A DNA stretch of 64,000 nucleotides from Flagellimonas okinawensis (GTDB lineage: Bacteria > Bacteroidota > Bacteroidia > Flavobacteriales > Flavobacteriaceae): assembly GCF_029194005.1 (NCBI RefSeq), contig NZ_JARFVA010000006.1, positions 124,001 to 188,000 of the forward strand, written 5' to 3'. Shown piece by piece: positions 55,373-63,855 of this stretch (position 1 is its first letter; each line of letters starts with the position of its first letter). The notes under the pieces are model-generated. The model saw only the letters and a program-made list of their open reading frames with translations. It made no database searches and had not been told where the DNA came from. The translations under genes were made by a program, and so were the position numbers.

Positions 55373-55876
55373 ATGGGAAAAAGATTGCTATTATTTGCAC
55401 TGGTAATACTTACAGGTTGCAAGGGAACATCACAGGAAGAGAAAAAGGAATCTGCCAATAACGAGACCGGGAAAGAAACGTTCAAAGTGAACAAAACGGA
55501 TGCTGAATGGCGGGCTGAACTTACTGATATGGAATATTACGTGCTCCGAAAAGCAGCTACGGAAAATGCATTTTCCAGTGAATTGCTCGACAACAAGGAA
55601 AAAGGGACCTATGTCTGCGCAGGATGCGGGACCCCACTCTTTAAAAGTGAACACAAATTTAAATCGGGAACGGGCTGGCCCAGCTTTGACCGGGAAATAG
55701 AGGGGAATGTGGCCTTTGATACCGACTATAAAATTGGTGTGGCCCGCACCGAAGAGCATTGCGCAACCTGTGGCGGTCATTTAGGCCATGTTTTTAACGA
55801 TGGCCCCAGCAACACCACGGGAAAAAGGCACTGTATCAATGGTGCCGCACTTGATTTTATCCCTTACAACAAATAA
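55373..55876 (+). CDS. msrB: Peptide-methionine (R)-S-oxide reductase, lipoprotein form
   Basis: 167 residues. Lipobox LTGC (Cys16) puts it in the periplasm. It reduces R-methionine sulfoxide in proteins. Zinc cysteines are Cys82, Cys85, Cys130 and Cys133 (CAGC, CATC); the catalytic Cys154 is in RHCINGAAL. The position of the usual resolving cysteine in SGCGWPSF is Thr here (SGTGWPSF), so it may need another thiol donor. It is 18 nt upstream of a second msrB. Confidence 0.93.
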   Translation: MGKRLLLFALVILTGCKGTSQEEKKESANNETGKETFKVNKTDAEWRAELTDMEYYVLRKAATENAFSSELLDNKEKGTYVCAGCGTPLFKSEHKFKSGTGWPSFDREIEGNVAFDTDYKIGVARTEEHCATCGGHLGHVFNDGPSNTTGKRHCINGAALDFIPYNK

Positions 55877-55894
55877 ATTGCCCCAAAAAAGTCA

Positions 55895-56299
55895 ATGGAT
55901 AAAAAATATAGCATCAACAAAACCGAGGCGGAGTGGAGAAAAGAGCTTTCTGCCGAAGAATATTATGTTTTAAGGCAAAAAGGTACCGAACGCCCCTACA
56001 CGGGAAGGTTCGACCTGCATTTTGAGGACGGTGACTATCATTGTAAGGCCTGTAACGCCAAACTTTTTGAAAGTGGGCACAAATTCGAAAGTGGTTGTGG
56101 ATGGCCATCTTTTGACCAAGCTGTCGAAGGCGCCATTGAATACATTCGGGATACTAGCCACGGTATGATTCGCACAGAAACCGTTTGTGCCAACTGCGGA
56201 AGCCATTTGGGGCATGTCTTCAACGATGGCCCCAAAGAAACCACTGGCCAAAGATATTGCATCAATTCCATCAGCATTGATTTTGATCCCGAGGATTAA
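55895..56299 (+). CDS. msrB: Peptide-methionine (R)-S-oxide reductase, cytoplasmic form
   Basis: 134 residues, no signal peptide. Zinc cysteines Cys50, Cys53, Cys98 and Cys101 (CKAC, CANC) and catalytic Cys122 (RYCINSISI) are present, together with Cys68 in SGCGWPSF, the usual place of the resolving cysteine. It is a tandem copy of the lipoprotein MsrB (18-nt gap), so the pair appears to serve two compartments. The similarity is strong through the core, as expected for an old duplication. Confidence 0.93.
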   Translation: MDKKYSINKTEAEWRKELSAEEYYVLRQKGTERPYTGRFDLHFEDGDYHCKACNAKLFESGHKFESGCGWPSFDQAVEGAIEYIRDTSHGMIRTETVCANCGSHLGHVFNDGPKETTGQRYCINSISIDFDPED

Positions 56300-56381
56300 A
56301 ACGTGTCGGCTGTCTTTTCTTTACGCTAAATAGCGCCGTTCCCACATTTCACAAACTAATCCACAATTGATTTTTTTCAAC

Positions 56382-56413
56382 TTGGGAAATGGGAATTGAT
56401 TTCCGTACTTTTG
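56382..56413 (+). promoter_or_regulatory. Promoter of lpd
   Basis: TTG (56382-56384), 21 nt, then TACTTTTG (56406-56413), a perfect TAnnTTTG box, 52 nt before the lpd ATG. Confidence 0.68.
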
Positions 56414-56465
56414 CAGCTGCCAATCGATGGCACATTTTCAATCTAACAACTAAAATCAAAATCTA

Positions 56466-57857
56466 ATGAGCAAGTTCGATATAATTGTTTTGGGAAGTGG
56501 TCCTGGTGGATATGTTACCGCCATAAGGGCATCACAATTAGGTTTCAAAACAGCCATTATAGAAAAAGAAAGTTTAGGAGGTGTATGTCTTAATTGGGGA
56601 TGTATCCCAACAAAGGCCCTTCTAAAATCCGCTCAAGTGTTCGAATATTTGAAACATGCCGAAGACTATGGATTGAGTGCCAAGGACGTTGACCATGATT
56701 TTGAAGCGGTTGTAAAAAGAAGCCGTGGTGTTGCCGAGGGAATGAGTAAAGGTGTCCAGTTCTTGATGAAAAAGAACAAGATCGAGGTCATCAATGGATT
56801 TGGAAAGGTAAAATCCGGCAAAAAGGTCGAGGTAAAGACCGAGAGTGGTGAAACCACCGAATATTCTGCCGATCATATCATTATCGCTACCGGTGCCCGT
56901 AGCCGTGAGCTGCCCAGTCTTCCACAAGATGGAAAAAAAGTAATCGGTTACCGCGAGGCAATGTCCTTGAAAGAACAACCTAAGAAAATGATCGTGGTAG
57001 GTAGTGGCGCCATTGGAATGGAGTTCGCTTATTTCTATCACTCCATGGGTACCGAGGTAACTGTTGTAGAGTATATGCCGAACATCGTTCCTGTTGAGGA
57101 CGAGGATATCTCCAAACAATTGGAACGCAGTTTTAAAAAGTCAGGTGTAAAAATCAAGACTTCTGCCGAGGTTACCAAAGTCGACACTTCAGGTGATGGC
57201 ATAAAGGCAACCGTAAAAACCAATAAAGGGGAAGAGGTCTTGGAGGCGGATATCGTACTATCCGCTGTGGGCATTAAAACCAATATCGAGAACATTGGTT
57301 TGGAAGATGTTGGAATCGCCACGGATAGGGACAAAATATTAGTCAACGATTATTACCAGACCAATATACCGGGATATTATGCCATCGGAGACGTTACCCC
57401 GGGTCAGGCATTGGCACACGTTGCCTCAGCAGAAGGAATTCTCTGTGTGGAAAAAATTGCGGGAATGCATGTGGAGGCGTTGGACTACGGAAACATTCCG
57501 GGCTGTACTTACTGCATCCCTGAAATCGCTTCCGTTGGTTTGACCGAAAAGCAGGCCAAAGAAAAAGGATACGACCTTAAAATTGGCAAGTTTCCATTCT
57601 CAGCCAGTGGTAAAGCAAAGGCAGCAGGTACCCCAGATGGTTTCGTAAAAGTAATTTTTGATGCCAAATACGGTGAGTGGTTGGGTTGCCACATGATCGG
57701 CGTCGGTGTAACGGACATGATCGCCGAAGCAGTAGTCGCTCGAAAATTGGAGACCACTGGACATGAAGTATTGAAAGCCGTTCACCCGCACCCAACAATG
57801 AGCGAAGCTGTTATGGAAGCAGTTGCTGACGCTTATGATGAAGTAATCCACCTATAA
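56466..57857 (+). CDS. lpdA: Dihydrolipoyl dehydrogenase
   Basis: 463 residues. The E3 enzyme of pyruvate and 2-oxoglutarate dehydrogenases and of glycine cleavage, reoxidising lipoamide with NAD. FAD motif GSGPGGYVTAIRA, redox-active Cys41 and Cys46 in GGVCLNWGCIP, NAD motif VVGSGAIGMEFA, and the C-terminal base pair His442-Glu447 (HPHPTMSEA) are intact. It is well placed to serve GcvT made elsewhere in the window. It has a strong promoter and is followed 3 nt later by a DUF3817 gene. Confidence 0.96.
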   Translation: MSKFDIIVLGSGPGGYVTAIRASQLGFKTAIIEKESLGGVCLNWGCIPTKALLKSAQVFEYLKHAEDYGLSAKDVDHDFEAVVKRSRGVAEGMSKGVQFLMKKNKIEVINGFGKVKSGKKVEVKTESGETTEYSADHIIIATGARSRELPSLPQDGKKVIGYREAMSLKEQPKKMIVVGSGAIGMEFAYFYHSMGTEVTVVEYMPNIVPVEDEDISKQLERSFKKSGVKIKTSAEVTKVDTSGDGIKATVKTNKGEEVLEADIVLSAVGIKTNIENIGLEDVGIATDRDKILVNDYYQTNIPGYYAIGDVTPGQALAHVASAEGILCVEKIAGMHVEALDYGNIPGCTYCIPEIASVGLTEKQAKEKGYDLKIGKFPFSASGKAKAAGTPDGFVKVIFDAKYGEWLGCHMIGVGVTDMIAEAVVARKLETTGHEVLKAVHPHPTMSEAVMEAVADAYDEVIHL

Positions 57858-57860
57858 GGT

Positions 57861-58142
57861 ATGCTGAAAATTTTTAGGGCCACTGCCATATTGGAAGGTA
57901 TTTCCTATCTACTCCTTTTCGGAATGACCATGCCGTTAAAGCATTGGGCAGATATTCCTGAACCCAACCAAGTTGTTGGTATGGCGCATGGAATATTGTT
58001 TATTCTATATGTTGTAGTGGCCATAATTTTTTGCTGGGAAAGAAAATGGAAGCTCAAAAGGTTCATTATCCTTTTTATAGCCTCCCTCCTGCCGTTCGGT
58101 ACATTTTATGCGGACAAAATTTACCTAAAAAACTTAGTTTAA
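57861..58142 (+). CDS. DUF3817-type small membrane protein
   Basis: 93 residues with three hydrophobic segments (ILEGISYLLLFGMTMP, MAHGILFILYVVVAIIFCW, FIILFIASLLPFGTFYAD). The AHGILF motif and layout agree with DUF3817. Function unknown. It follows lpd by 3 nt and its end overlaps the convergent aroQ by 9 nt. Confidence 0.85.
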   Translation: MLKIFRATAILEGISYLLLFGMTMPLKHWADIPEPNQVVGMAHGILFILYVVVAIIFCWERKWKLKRFIILFIASLLPFGTFYADKIYLKNLV

Positions 58143-58550
58143 AAAGCTTTGGATAGCCAAATCATAACTTTGAAGGCCAAATCCGAGGATAACACCTTTG
58201 GCCCCTGAAGATATGTAAGACACATGGCGATATTCCTCTCTTTGGTGGGTATTGGAAATATGCACTTCTACAACGGGAGTCTCAACCGCTTTAACAGCAT
58301 CTCCCATACCTACAGAGGTATGGGTATAAGCAGCTGCATTTAAAATAATGCCATCATATTGAAAACCAACTTCCTGTATTTTACCTATAAGTTCTCCTTC
58401 TATATTGGACTGATAATATTCCAGTTCCACATCCGGAAACTTATTTTTAAGTTGCTCAAAGTATTCCTCGAAAGTAACGCTACCGTACACTTCCGGCTCG
58501 CGTTTTCCCAAAAGGTTCAGGTTGGGTCCGTTGATGATCATTAGCTTCAT
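58134..58550 (-). CDS. aroQ: Type II 3-dehydroquinate dehydratase
   Basis: 138 residues from the ATG at 58550 (MKLMIINGPNLNLLG); the family's usual start. It converts 3-dehydroquinate to 3-dehydroshikimate in the shikimate pathway. Arg17 and Tyr22 of NLLGKREPEVYG, and His in VEVHISNTHQREEYRH, are catalytic-site residues. A perfect -7 box ends 5 nt before the ATG, so the transcript may have almost no leader. It is convergent with the DUF3817 gene. Confidence 0.94.
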   Translation of the reverse strand: MKLMIINGPNLNLLGKREPEVYGSVTFEEYFEQLKNKFPDVELEYYQSNIEGELIGKIQEVGFQYDGIILNAAAYTHTSVGMGDAVKAVETPVVEVHISNTHQREEYRHVSYISSGAKGVILGFGLQSYDLAIQSFLN

Positions 58551-58564
58551 ACCATCAAAAATAC

Positions 58565-58595
58565 AACAAAAAGAAAAGGGCGGGAATACCCGCCC
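58565..58595 (-). terminator. Terminator of the outer-membrane protein gene
   Basis: Minus strand: GGGCGGG (58595-58589) pairs with CCCGCCC (58584-58578) around a 4-nt loop, then a T-rich run to about 58565. It lies 74 nt after the stop of the 174-aa protein and just upstream of aroQ. Confidence 0.88.
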
Positions 58596-58669
58596 ATATT
58601 TCATATTATTTTAAGCCTTTTAGGAATTACGATCTTCAATAAGATTCGGCTATGTGATATGCACGTACA

Positions 58670-59194
58670 TTAAAACAAGAACAATAAGCCCAAAGCAACA
58701 ACCGAGAAACTCCCATTATTGCTCACATTGATATAGGAAACGTTCAACTCTGTATTTCCAGTTATATTGTACCCTATCATGGGTCTAACATAAAATCCAC
58801 CTTCATTGCCCTCGTTAATACCAACAGCATACCCTATATCACCACCTAGTTTAAAATTGTAGTTGGGATAAAGCCTAAAAGCTGCCGCTACTGGAACAAA
58901 CTGAATGTCACCAAAATTTCCGGAAACCGTAATGGGACCGTCGGTAAATTCCACGTCACTTCCGAAGGAGTTTAAGAATCCTGATGCAATACCCACATCT
59001 ACCATTTCCGAAACGGACCAATGATACCCAAGGTCTATCCCAAGGCTAAAACTTGAAAAATCCGCAGCATCGCCTACAGGAAGCCCTGCAAAAACACCTG
59101 CTTTAAAACTGGTACGGTCCACATGCTGAGCCATGGACGAAAAACTAAAGGCAACCATTGCTATAATTGCCAAAAAGAATGTCTTTTTCTTCAT
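58670..59194 (-). CDS. Outer-membrane beta-barrel protein
   Basis: 174 residues. Signal peptide (FFLAIIAMVAFSFSSMAQ, cleavage near residue 22) followed by strands alternating hydrophobic and polar residues, with aromatic girdles, and a C-terminal strand ending in aromatic (GLLFLF). It is the OmpW/PorT-size class of small barrels. No ligand or function can be read. It is divergent from xerD. Confidence 0.83.
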   Translation of the reverse strand: MKKKTFFLAIIAMVAFSFSSMAQHVDRTSFKAGVFAGLPVGDAADFSSFSLGIDLGYHWSVSEMVDVGIASGFLNSFGSDVEFTDGPITVSGNFGDIQFVPVAAAFRLYPNYNFKLGGDIGYAVGINEGNEGGFYVRPMIGYNITGNTELNVSYINVSNNGSFSVVALGLLFLF

Positions 59195-59309
59195 TGTTAA
59201 AATTTTACTAACAACAAAACGCAGCTGCTTTAAAAAAAGTGTGGTTTGAAATATTTTTCTTATTAAAAGACGGTCTCAACTTTCTAGAATCACTCATCAG
59301 TCCAATTGA

Positions 59310-59341
59310 TTTGTGGAAAGTATGCAATCCATATACCTTTT
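59310..59341 (+). promoter_or_regulatory. Candidate promoter of xerD
   Basis: TTTG (59310-59313), 20 nt, then TACCTTTT (59334-59341), 7 of 8 to TAnnTTTG, about 90 nt before the GTG start. A second perfect -7 box (TATATTTG, 59419-59426) lies only 5 nt before the GTG, without a matching -33 element. Confidence 0.45.
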
Positions 59342-59431
59342 ATTTATCCCATTTGATAAAATGGTATTTTGAGTTGACCAATGCAGTTTTCGAACCAACT
59401 TCCAAACAGGATTGTCATTATATTTGATGCT

Positions 59432-60328
59432 GTGAACTGGCAGCAAGCAATAAAGGATTATCAAAATTATCTTAAGATAGAGCGAGGGCTATCCCTAAAC
59501 TCCATCTCCAATTATACCATGGACCTTGAAAAACTTGCCAATTATTTGGAGGAGCAAACCATTGAGGAGAAACCAATGGAAATAAGTAGGGAAACGGTTC
59601 AACAATTTATTTACGATATTGCCAAAATTGTTAGCCCAAGGACGCAAGCACGTATTATATCAGGGCTAAGGGGTTTTTTTACCTATTTGGTTTTCGAGGA
59701 TTACCGGGAAGACAACCCCATGGACCTAATCGAAACACCCAAAATCGGGAGAAAACTGCCCGACACACTTTCCGAACAGGAGATCGATCTATTGATCACG
59801 GCAATCGACCTGTCAAAGCCCGAGGGTGAACGCAATAGGGCCATTTTAGAAACCTTGTACGGGTGCGGACTTCGCGTTTCCGAACTTATCAACCTAAAAC
59901 TTTCCGATCTTTATTTTAATGAGGATTTTATTAAAGTAACGGGAAAAGGGAACAAGCAGCGCTTTGTACCCATAAGTGGGGTAAACCAAAAGTACATTGA
60001 CATTTACAGGAAAGAGGTACGGGTCCATTTGCCCATAAAAAAAGAGCATGAAGATTATGTTTTTTTAAACCGGAGAGGTAAGCAGCTTACACGCGCCATG
60101 ATTTTTACCATTGTAAAAAGGTTGGCCGAGACCATTGGCCTGGACAAAAATATAAGCCCGCACACCTTTAGGCATTCTTTCGCTACCCATTTATTGGAAA
60201 ATGGTGCAGACCTGAGGGCCATTCAACAAATGTTAGGACATGAAAGCATAACCACTACCGAGGTTTACATGCATGTCAATCGTAAACATTTGACCAAGGT
60301 CCTCAAAGATTTCCACCCGAGAAAATAA
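59432..60328 (+). CDS. xerD: Tyrosine recombinase XerD
   Basis: 298 residues from GTG 59432 (NWQQAIKDYQNYLKIERGLS). With this start the active-site residues are Arg148, Lys172, His244, Arg247, His270 and nucleophile Tyr279, exactly the numbers of E. coli XerD; a longer in-frame start at 59381 would break this. XerCD recombination resolves chromosome dimers at dif and can be used by mobile elements. The sequence HTFRHSFATHLLENG is diagnostic. It is a single housekeeping gene, not part of an integron or phage. Confidence 0.95.
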   Translation: MNWQQAIKDYQNYLKIERGLSLNSISNYTMDLEKLANYLEEQTIEEKPMEISRETVQQFIYDIAKIVSPRTQARIISGLRGFFTYLVFEDYREDNPMDLIETPKIGRKLPDTLSEQEIDLLITAIDLSKPEGERNRAILETLYGCGLRVSELINLKLSDLYFNEDFIKVTGKGNKQRFVPISGVNQKYIDIYRKEVRVHLPIKKEHEDYVFLNRRGKQLTRAMIFTIVKRLAETIGLDKNISPHTFRHSFATHLLENGADLRAIQQMLGHESITTTEVYMHVNRKHLTKVLKDFHPRK

Positions 60329-60333
60329 AATGC

Positions 60334-60849
60334 TTAAAATTTGAGCCGGGTACCCATTTCCAGTCGGGTCTTAACCCCCTCGAGCCCGATACTATAAAAA
60401 TCTGATTGGAAAGTAGGTTGGACCATCCTGACATCCATTAACATATTCTCCTTAACTTGATGCTGCACGCCAAAATATATTTCTTCACGAGGTACTGGAT
60501 TAGGGTATCCCCTGCCCTCATTGTACAGGTCCCATTCCTTTTGGTAACCACCAAAAATATTTGATTTTTCGTTTAATCGTTGTCTAAAACCGGCCCCTAA
60601 CTTAAATCTGTCCGCATAATACCTTCTGTAGTGTTCGCCTATTATTTGCAGTTCAGTCCCTTTTACAACTTTAAAATTGACATTGAACCAGGCAAAATGG
60701 GACAGTTCATCAAATTTTGGGTAATTGAACCCTTCAATATATATGGGGGGTTCCGATGTTTTGGACATACCTGATTGATATTGTGCCCATCCTTCAATAC
60801 CAAAAACCAGTAGTGCGGCCAGTGTGAATAAAAAGCTTAATCTGAACAT
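60334..60849 (-). CDS. Secreted beta-strand-rich envelope protein, unknown
   Basis: 171 residues from the ATG at 60849 (MFRLSFLFTLAALLVFGIEGWAQ); another Met nine codons upstream is possible. A signal peptide is clear, with cleavage after WAQ. The mature part is rich in Tyr, Phe and Gly and in alternating strands, and ends in TRLEMGTRLKF, like a barrel end. I do not recognise the family. Convergent with xerD, with 5 nt between stops. Confidence 0.75.
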   Translation of the reverse strand: MFRLSFLFTLAALLVFGIEGWAQYQSGMSKTSEPPIYIEGFNYPKFDELSHFAWFNVNFKVVKGTELQIIGEHYRRYYADRFKLGAGFRQRLNEKSNIFGGYQKEWDLYNEGRGYPNPVPREEIYFGVQHQVKENMLMDVRMVQPTFQSDFYSIGLEGVKTRLEMGTRLKF

Positions 60850-60944
60850 GGTAAGTGTTTTACTACAATGTACCAAAGTGCAGCCGATTCACCATGATCA
60901 TTGGGTAAATTTTAACCTGGATAGTTGATGCAGAACAAACTAAA

Positions 60945-62261
60945 TCAGTCTTGCATTAAAGTATCCTTTTTTACCCTGTTCTGTTTTTTAAAGGGACGAA
61001 TAATCAATCTTGCCTCGCGATCAAATCGAATATAATTGTACACCCAGTTGATAAATACAACAACTCTATTTCTGAATCCTATGAGGAAATACAGATGCAC
61101 GAACATCCATACAAACCATGCAAACACCCCTTGAAACCTAAACTTGGGCATATCCACGACCGCTTTGTTCCTTCCCACGGTGGCCATACTTCCCTTATCC
61201 TTGTAAACAAATGGCCGCATTGGCTTTCCATCTATCAATTTAACAAGGTTGTCGCCTAAATTTCTACCTTGTTGAATCGCTGGTTGTGCCATCATGGGGT
61301 GACCATGTGGAAAATCCTCGCTTTCCATCTGGGCCACATCACCAATAGCGAAAACATGATCTACGCCCATTACCTGATGGTATTCATCAACTTTTAACCG
61401 ATTGCCCCTAGCTAAAAGTTCCTCACTGTCCAGACCCTTCAGTCCAACTGCCTTTACACCTGCGGCCCAGACCAAGGTTTCTGCATCAAAAATTGTATTG
61501 GTGTTGGTTGTGACCCGTTTGCCATCATAGTCCACAACCCGGATATTCTTCCATACATTCACACCCAGTTCCTCCAAAAACTTTTCTGCCTTTTCGGAAG
61601 CCTTACTACTCATCGCCGGCAAAATCCTATCGCCGCTCTGCACTAGGTTTATCTGTGCCCGCCTAGTGTCCAGGTCAGGATAATCCTTGGGCAATATCCC
61701 CTTCTTTATCTCGGCCAGGGCCCCTGCCAATTCCACCCCTGTAGGTCCACCTCCTACGATCACAAAGTTCATAAGGGCATCCCGCTCATGGAGGTCATCC
61801 GTTAAAAGTGCCTGCTCAAAATTTTCCAGGATCAAACTGCGCAAGTTCAAAGATTGAGGAATGGTCTTCATGGCCATACCCTTGGACTCAATGCCCTTGT
61901 TCCCGAAAAAATTGGTCTCAGAACCCGTGGCGATCACCAGATAATCATAAAAGATCTCACCTATATTGGTCTTGATCCGTTTGGTATCCGTTTTAACCTC
62001 CAGCACCTGTGCCAACCTAAAAAAGAAATTAGGGTATCCCTGGAGTACCTTGCGTATGGGATAGGCAATGGAATCCGGTTCAAGTCCACCAGTGGATACT
62101 TGATAGAGCAAAGGTTGAAAATTATGGTAATTGTGCTTGTCCAAAAGGACGACCTGGGCATCTTTCTTACTTAACTTCTTGGCTAATGCAATGCCTCCAA
62201 AACCGCCGCCGACGATAACGACCCTTGGAAAACTGGATTGAGGAATGTTCATTCTCGACAT
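60945..62261 (-). CDS. ndh: Type II NADH dehydrogenase-like FAD oxidoreductase
   Basis: 438 residues. It feeds electrons from NADH to quinones without pumping protons, attached to the inner membrane. FAD motif VVIVGGGFGGIALAKKL (about 14-30), NAD motif VIVGGGPTGVELAG, and a C-terminal hydrophobic, membrane-contacting segment (FAWFVWMFVHLYFLIGF) are present. The start may be Met1 or Met4 (62252). It is divergent from the M20 amidohydrolase gene. Confidence 0.9.
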   Translation of the reverse strand: MSRMNIPQSSFPRVVIVGGGFGGIALAKKLSKKDAQVVLLDKHNYHNFQPLLYQVSTGGLEPDSIAYPIRKVLQGYPNFFFRLAQVLEVKTDTKRIKTNIGEIFYDYLVIATGSETNFFGNKGIESKGMAMKTIPQSLNLRSLILENFEQALLTDDLHERDALMNFVIVGGGPTGVELAGALAEIKKGILPKDYPDLDTRRAQINLVQSGDRILPAMSSKASEKAEKFLEELGVNVWKNIRVVDYDGKRVTTNTNTIFDAETLVWAAGVKAVGLKGLDSEELLARGNRLKVDEYHQVMGVDHVFAIGDVAQMESEDFPHGHPMMAQPAIQQGRNLGDNLVKLIDGKPMRPFVYKDKGSMATVGRNKAVVDMPKFRFQGVFAWFVWMFVHLYFLIGFRNRVVVFINWVYNYIRFDREARLIIRPFKKQNRVKKDTLMQD

Positions 62262-62353
62262 ATCGTCAAATTTACGTATTCCCGTTCACCGGGACCCATC
62301 GCAGGGTCGGTTTTTTTGTATCTTTAGAGCCTAACTCAAAAAAACTTCAACCA

Positions 62354-63781
62354 ATGAGAAAATTTCTCCCGTTAGGTGTGCTATTCCTATTGTGCACAAT
62401 GGGTGTCCATGCCCAAAAAAAGAAGAATGACGTCATTAAACAGCTCGACTCAAAATCCGAAGAATACAGTAAGATAGCCCATGATATCTGGGATCTTGCC
62501 GAAATGGGATATTTGGAAGAGAAAAGCTCTGCCATCCTACAGGAAACCTTATCCGATGCAGGTTTTTCCATCGAAGCGGGTATCGCAGGTATTCCCACCG
62601 CCTTTAAGGCAGAATTTGGTTCCGGTTACCCAGTGATCGCCATTTTGGGCGAATACGACGCCCTTCCAGGTTTATCGCAGGAGGCCGTTCCAGAGAAAAA
62701 ATCGGCAGGTGGAGCAGCAGGTCATGCCTGTGGACACCATTTGTTCGGTACAGCATCCACAGCCGCTGCCATATCAGTTAAGAACTGGATGGAAACCAAC
62801 AATATCAAGGGGACCATTCGTTTTTATGGATGTCCTGCGGAAGAAGGTGGTTCCGGTAAGGTATATATGGTACGCGAAGGCGTTTTCGATGATGTTGATG
62901 TTGCCCTTCACTGGCACCCAAGTTCGGCAAATGCCGCAAACGCTGGTGCGGCCCTGGCCAACAAATCCGCTAAATTCAGGTTCCATGGTGTATCTGCCCA
63001 CGCGGCCGCTGCGCCACAAATGGGACGCTCGGCATTGGACGGCGTAGAGGCCATGAACGCTATGGTGAACATGATGAGGGAACACGTTCCAGAAGATGCA
63101 AGGATTCACTATGTGATCACCAATGGTGGAAAGGCCCCCAATGTGGTTCCTGATTTTGCAGAGGTCTACTATTATGCCCGACACAATACAAGGGATGTGG
63201 TCGTAGACATGTTCGATAGAATAGTAAAAGCCGCCGAAGGTGCTGCAATGGGTACGGGCACTACCATGGAATACGAAATGATCGGGGGCACGCATGAATT
63301 GTTGCCCAACCTTACGGTACAAAAGATCATGTACGACAACTTGGTCAAAGTAGGTGGGGTCGCCTACAATGAAGAAGAAAAAGCCTTTGCCGAGAAAATA
63401 TCGGCAACCTTGGGCAAAAATGCCCCGGAAATAAGCTCTGCAGCAGAAATCCAACCGTATAAAGAAACCGCCGAAGCCGGAGGTTCCACAGATGTTGGCG
63501 ACGTAAGCTATACGGTCCCAACAGCCGGACTTGGAACTGCGACCTGGGTTCCGGGAACACCTGCACACAGCTGGCAAGCAGTTGCCGCCGGTGGTATGAG
63601 CATTGGTTCCAAGGGAATGATGGTAGCGGCCAAAACCATAGCGCTTACAGCAATGGACATTTTTGAGAGCCCCAAAACCGTGGAAGCCGCTAAAAAGGAA
63701 TTGGAAGAAAGAAGAGGCAAGGACTTTAAATATGTTCCTATGTTGGGAAATCGACCTCCCGCTTTGGACTACCGTAAATAA
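62354..63781 (+). CDS. Secreted M20 amidohydrolase (AbgB-like)
   Basis: 475 residues from the ATG at 62354 (MRKFLPLGVLFLLCTMGVHAQ), which begins a signal peptide; upstream in-frame codons are rejected because they overlap the divergent ndh start. It is a metal-dependent amidohydrolase or carboxypeptidase of the M20D group. Metal ligands are visible in GHACGHHLFG (Cys/His) and PAEEGGSGK (Glu-Glu), with a dimerisation domain in the middle. The closest known kin include aminobenzoyl-glutamate and indole-acetyl-amino-acid hydrolases; the substrate is unknown. Confidence 0.87.
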   Translation: MRKFLPLGVLFLLCTMGVHAQKKKNDVIKQLDSKSEEYSKIAHDIWDLAEMGYLEEKSSAILQETLSDAGFSIEAGIAGIPTAFKAEFGSGYPVIAILGEYDALPGLSQEAVPEKKSAGGAAGHACGHHLFGTASTAAAISVKNWMETNNIKGTIRFYGCPAEEGGSGKVYMVREGVFDDVDVALHWHPSSANAANAGAALANKSAKFRFHGVSAHAAAAPQMGRSALDGVEAMNAMVNMMREHVPEDARIHYVITNGGKAPNVVPDFAEVYYYARHNTRDVVVDMFDRIVKAAEGAAMGTGTTMEYEMIGGTHELLPNLTVQKIMYDNLVKVGGVAYNEEEKAFAEKISATLGKNAPEISSAAEIQPYKETAEAGGSTDVGDVSYTVPTAGLGTATWVPGTPAHSWQAVAAGGMSIGSKGMMVAAKTIALTAMDIFESPKTVEAAKKELEERRGKDFKYVPMLGNRPPALDYRK

Positions 63782-63855
63782 TTTTTTTCACTCAGTATTG
63801 TAACAAAAGCTTTCTTGACCCTACTAATGGGTAAAGCAAACTTACCAACCATTTA

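Noticed and set aside
59381..59431. ATG start of xerD at 59381
   Set aside because: It adds 17 residues; the GTG start gives exact E. coli active-site numbering and the family length.
59432..60328. xerD as part of a mobile element or integron
   Set aside because: The length, motifs and housekeeping neighbours fit chromosomal XerD; no attachment repeats or cassette genes are near.
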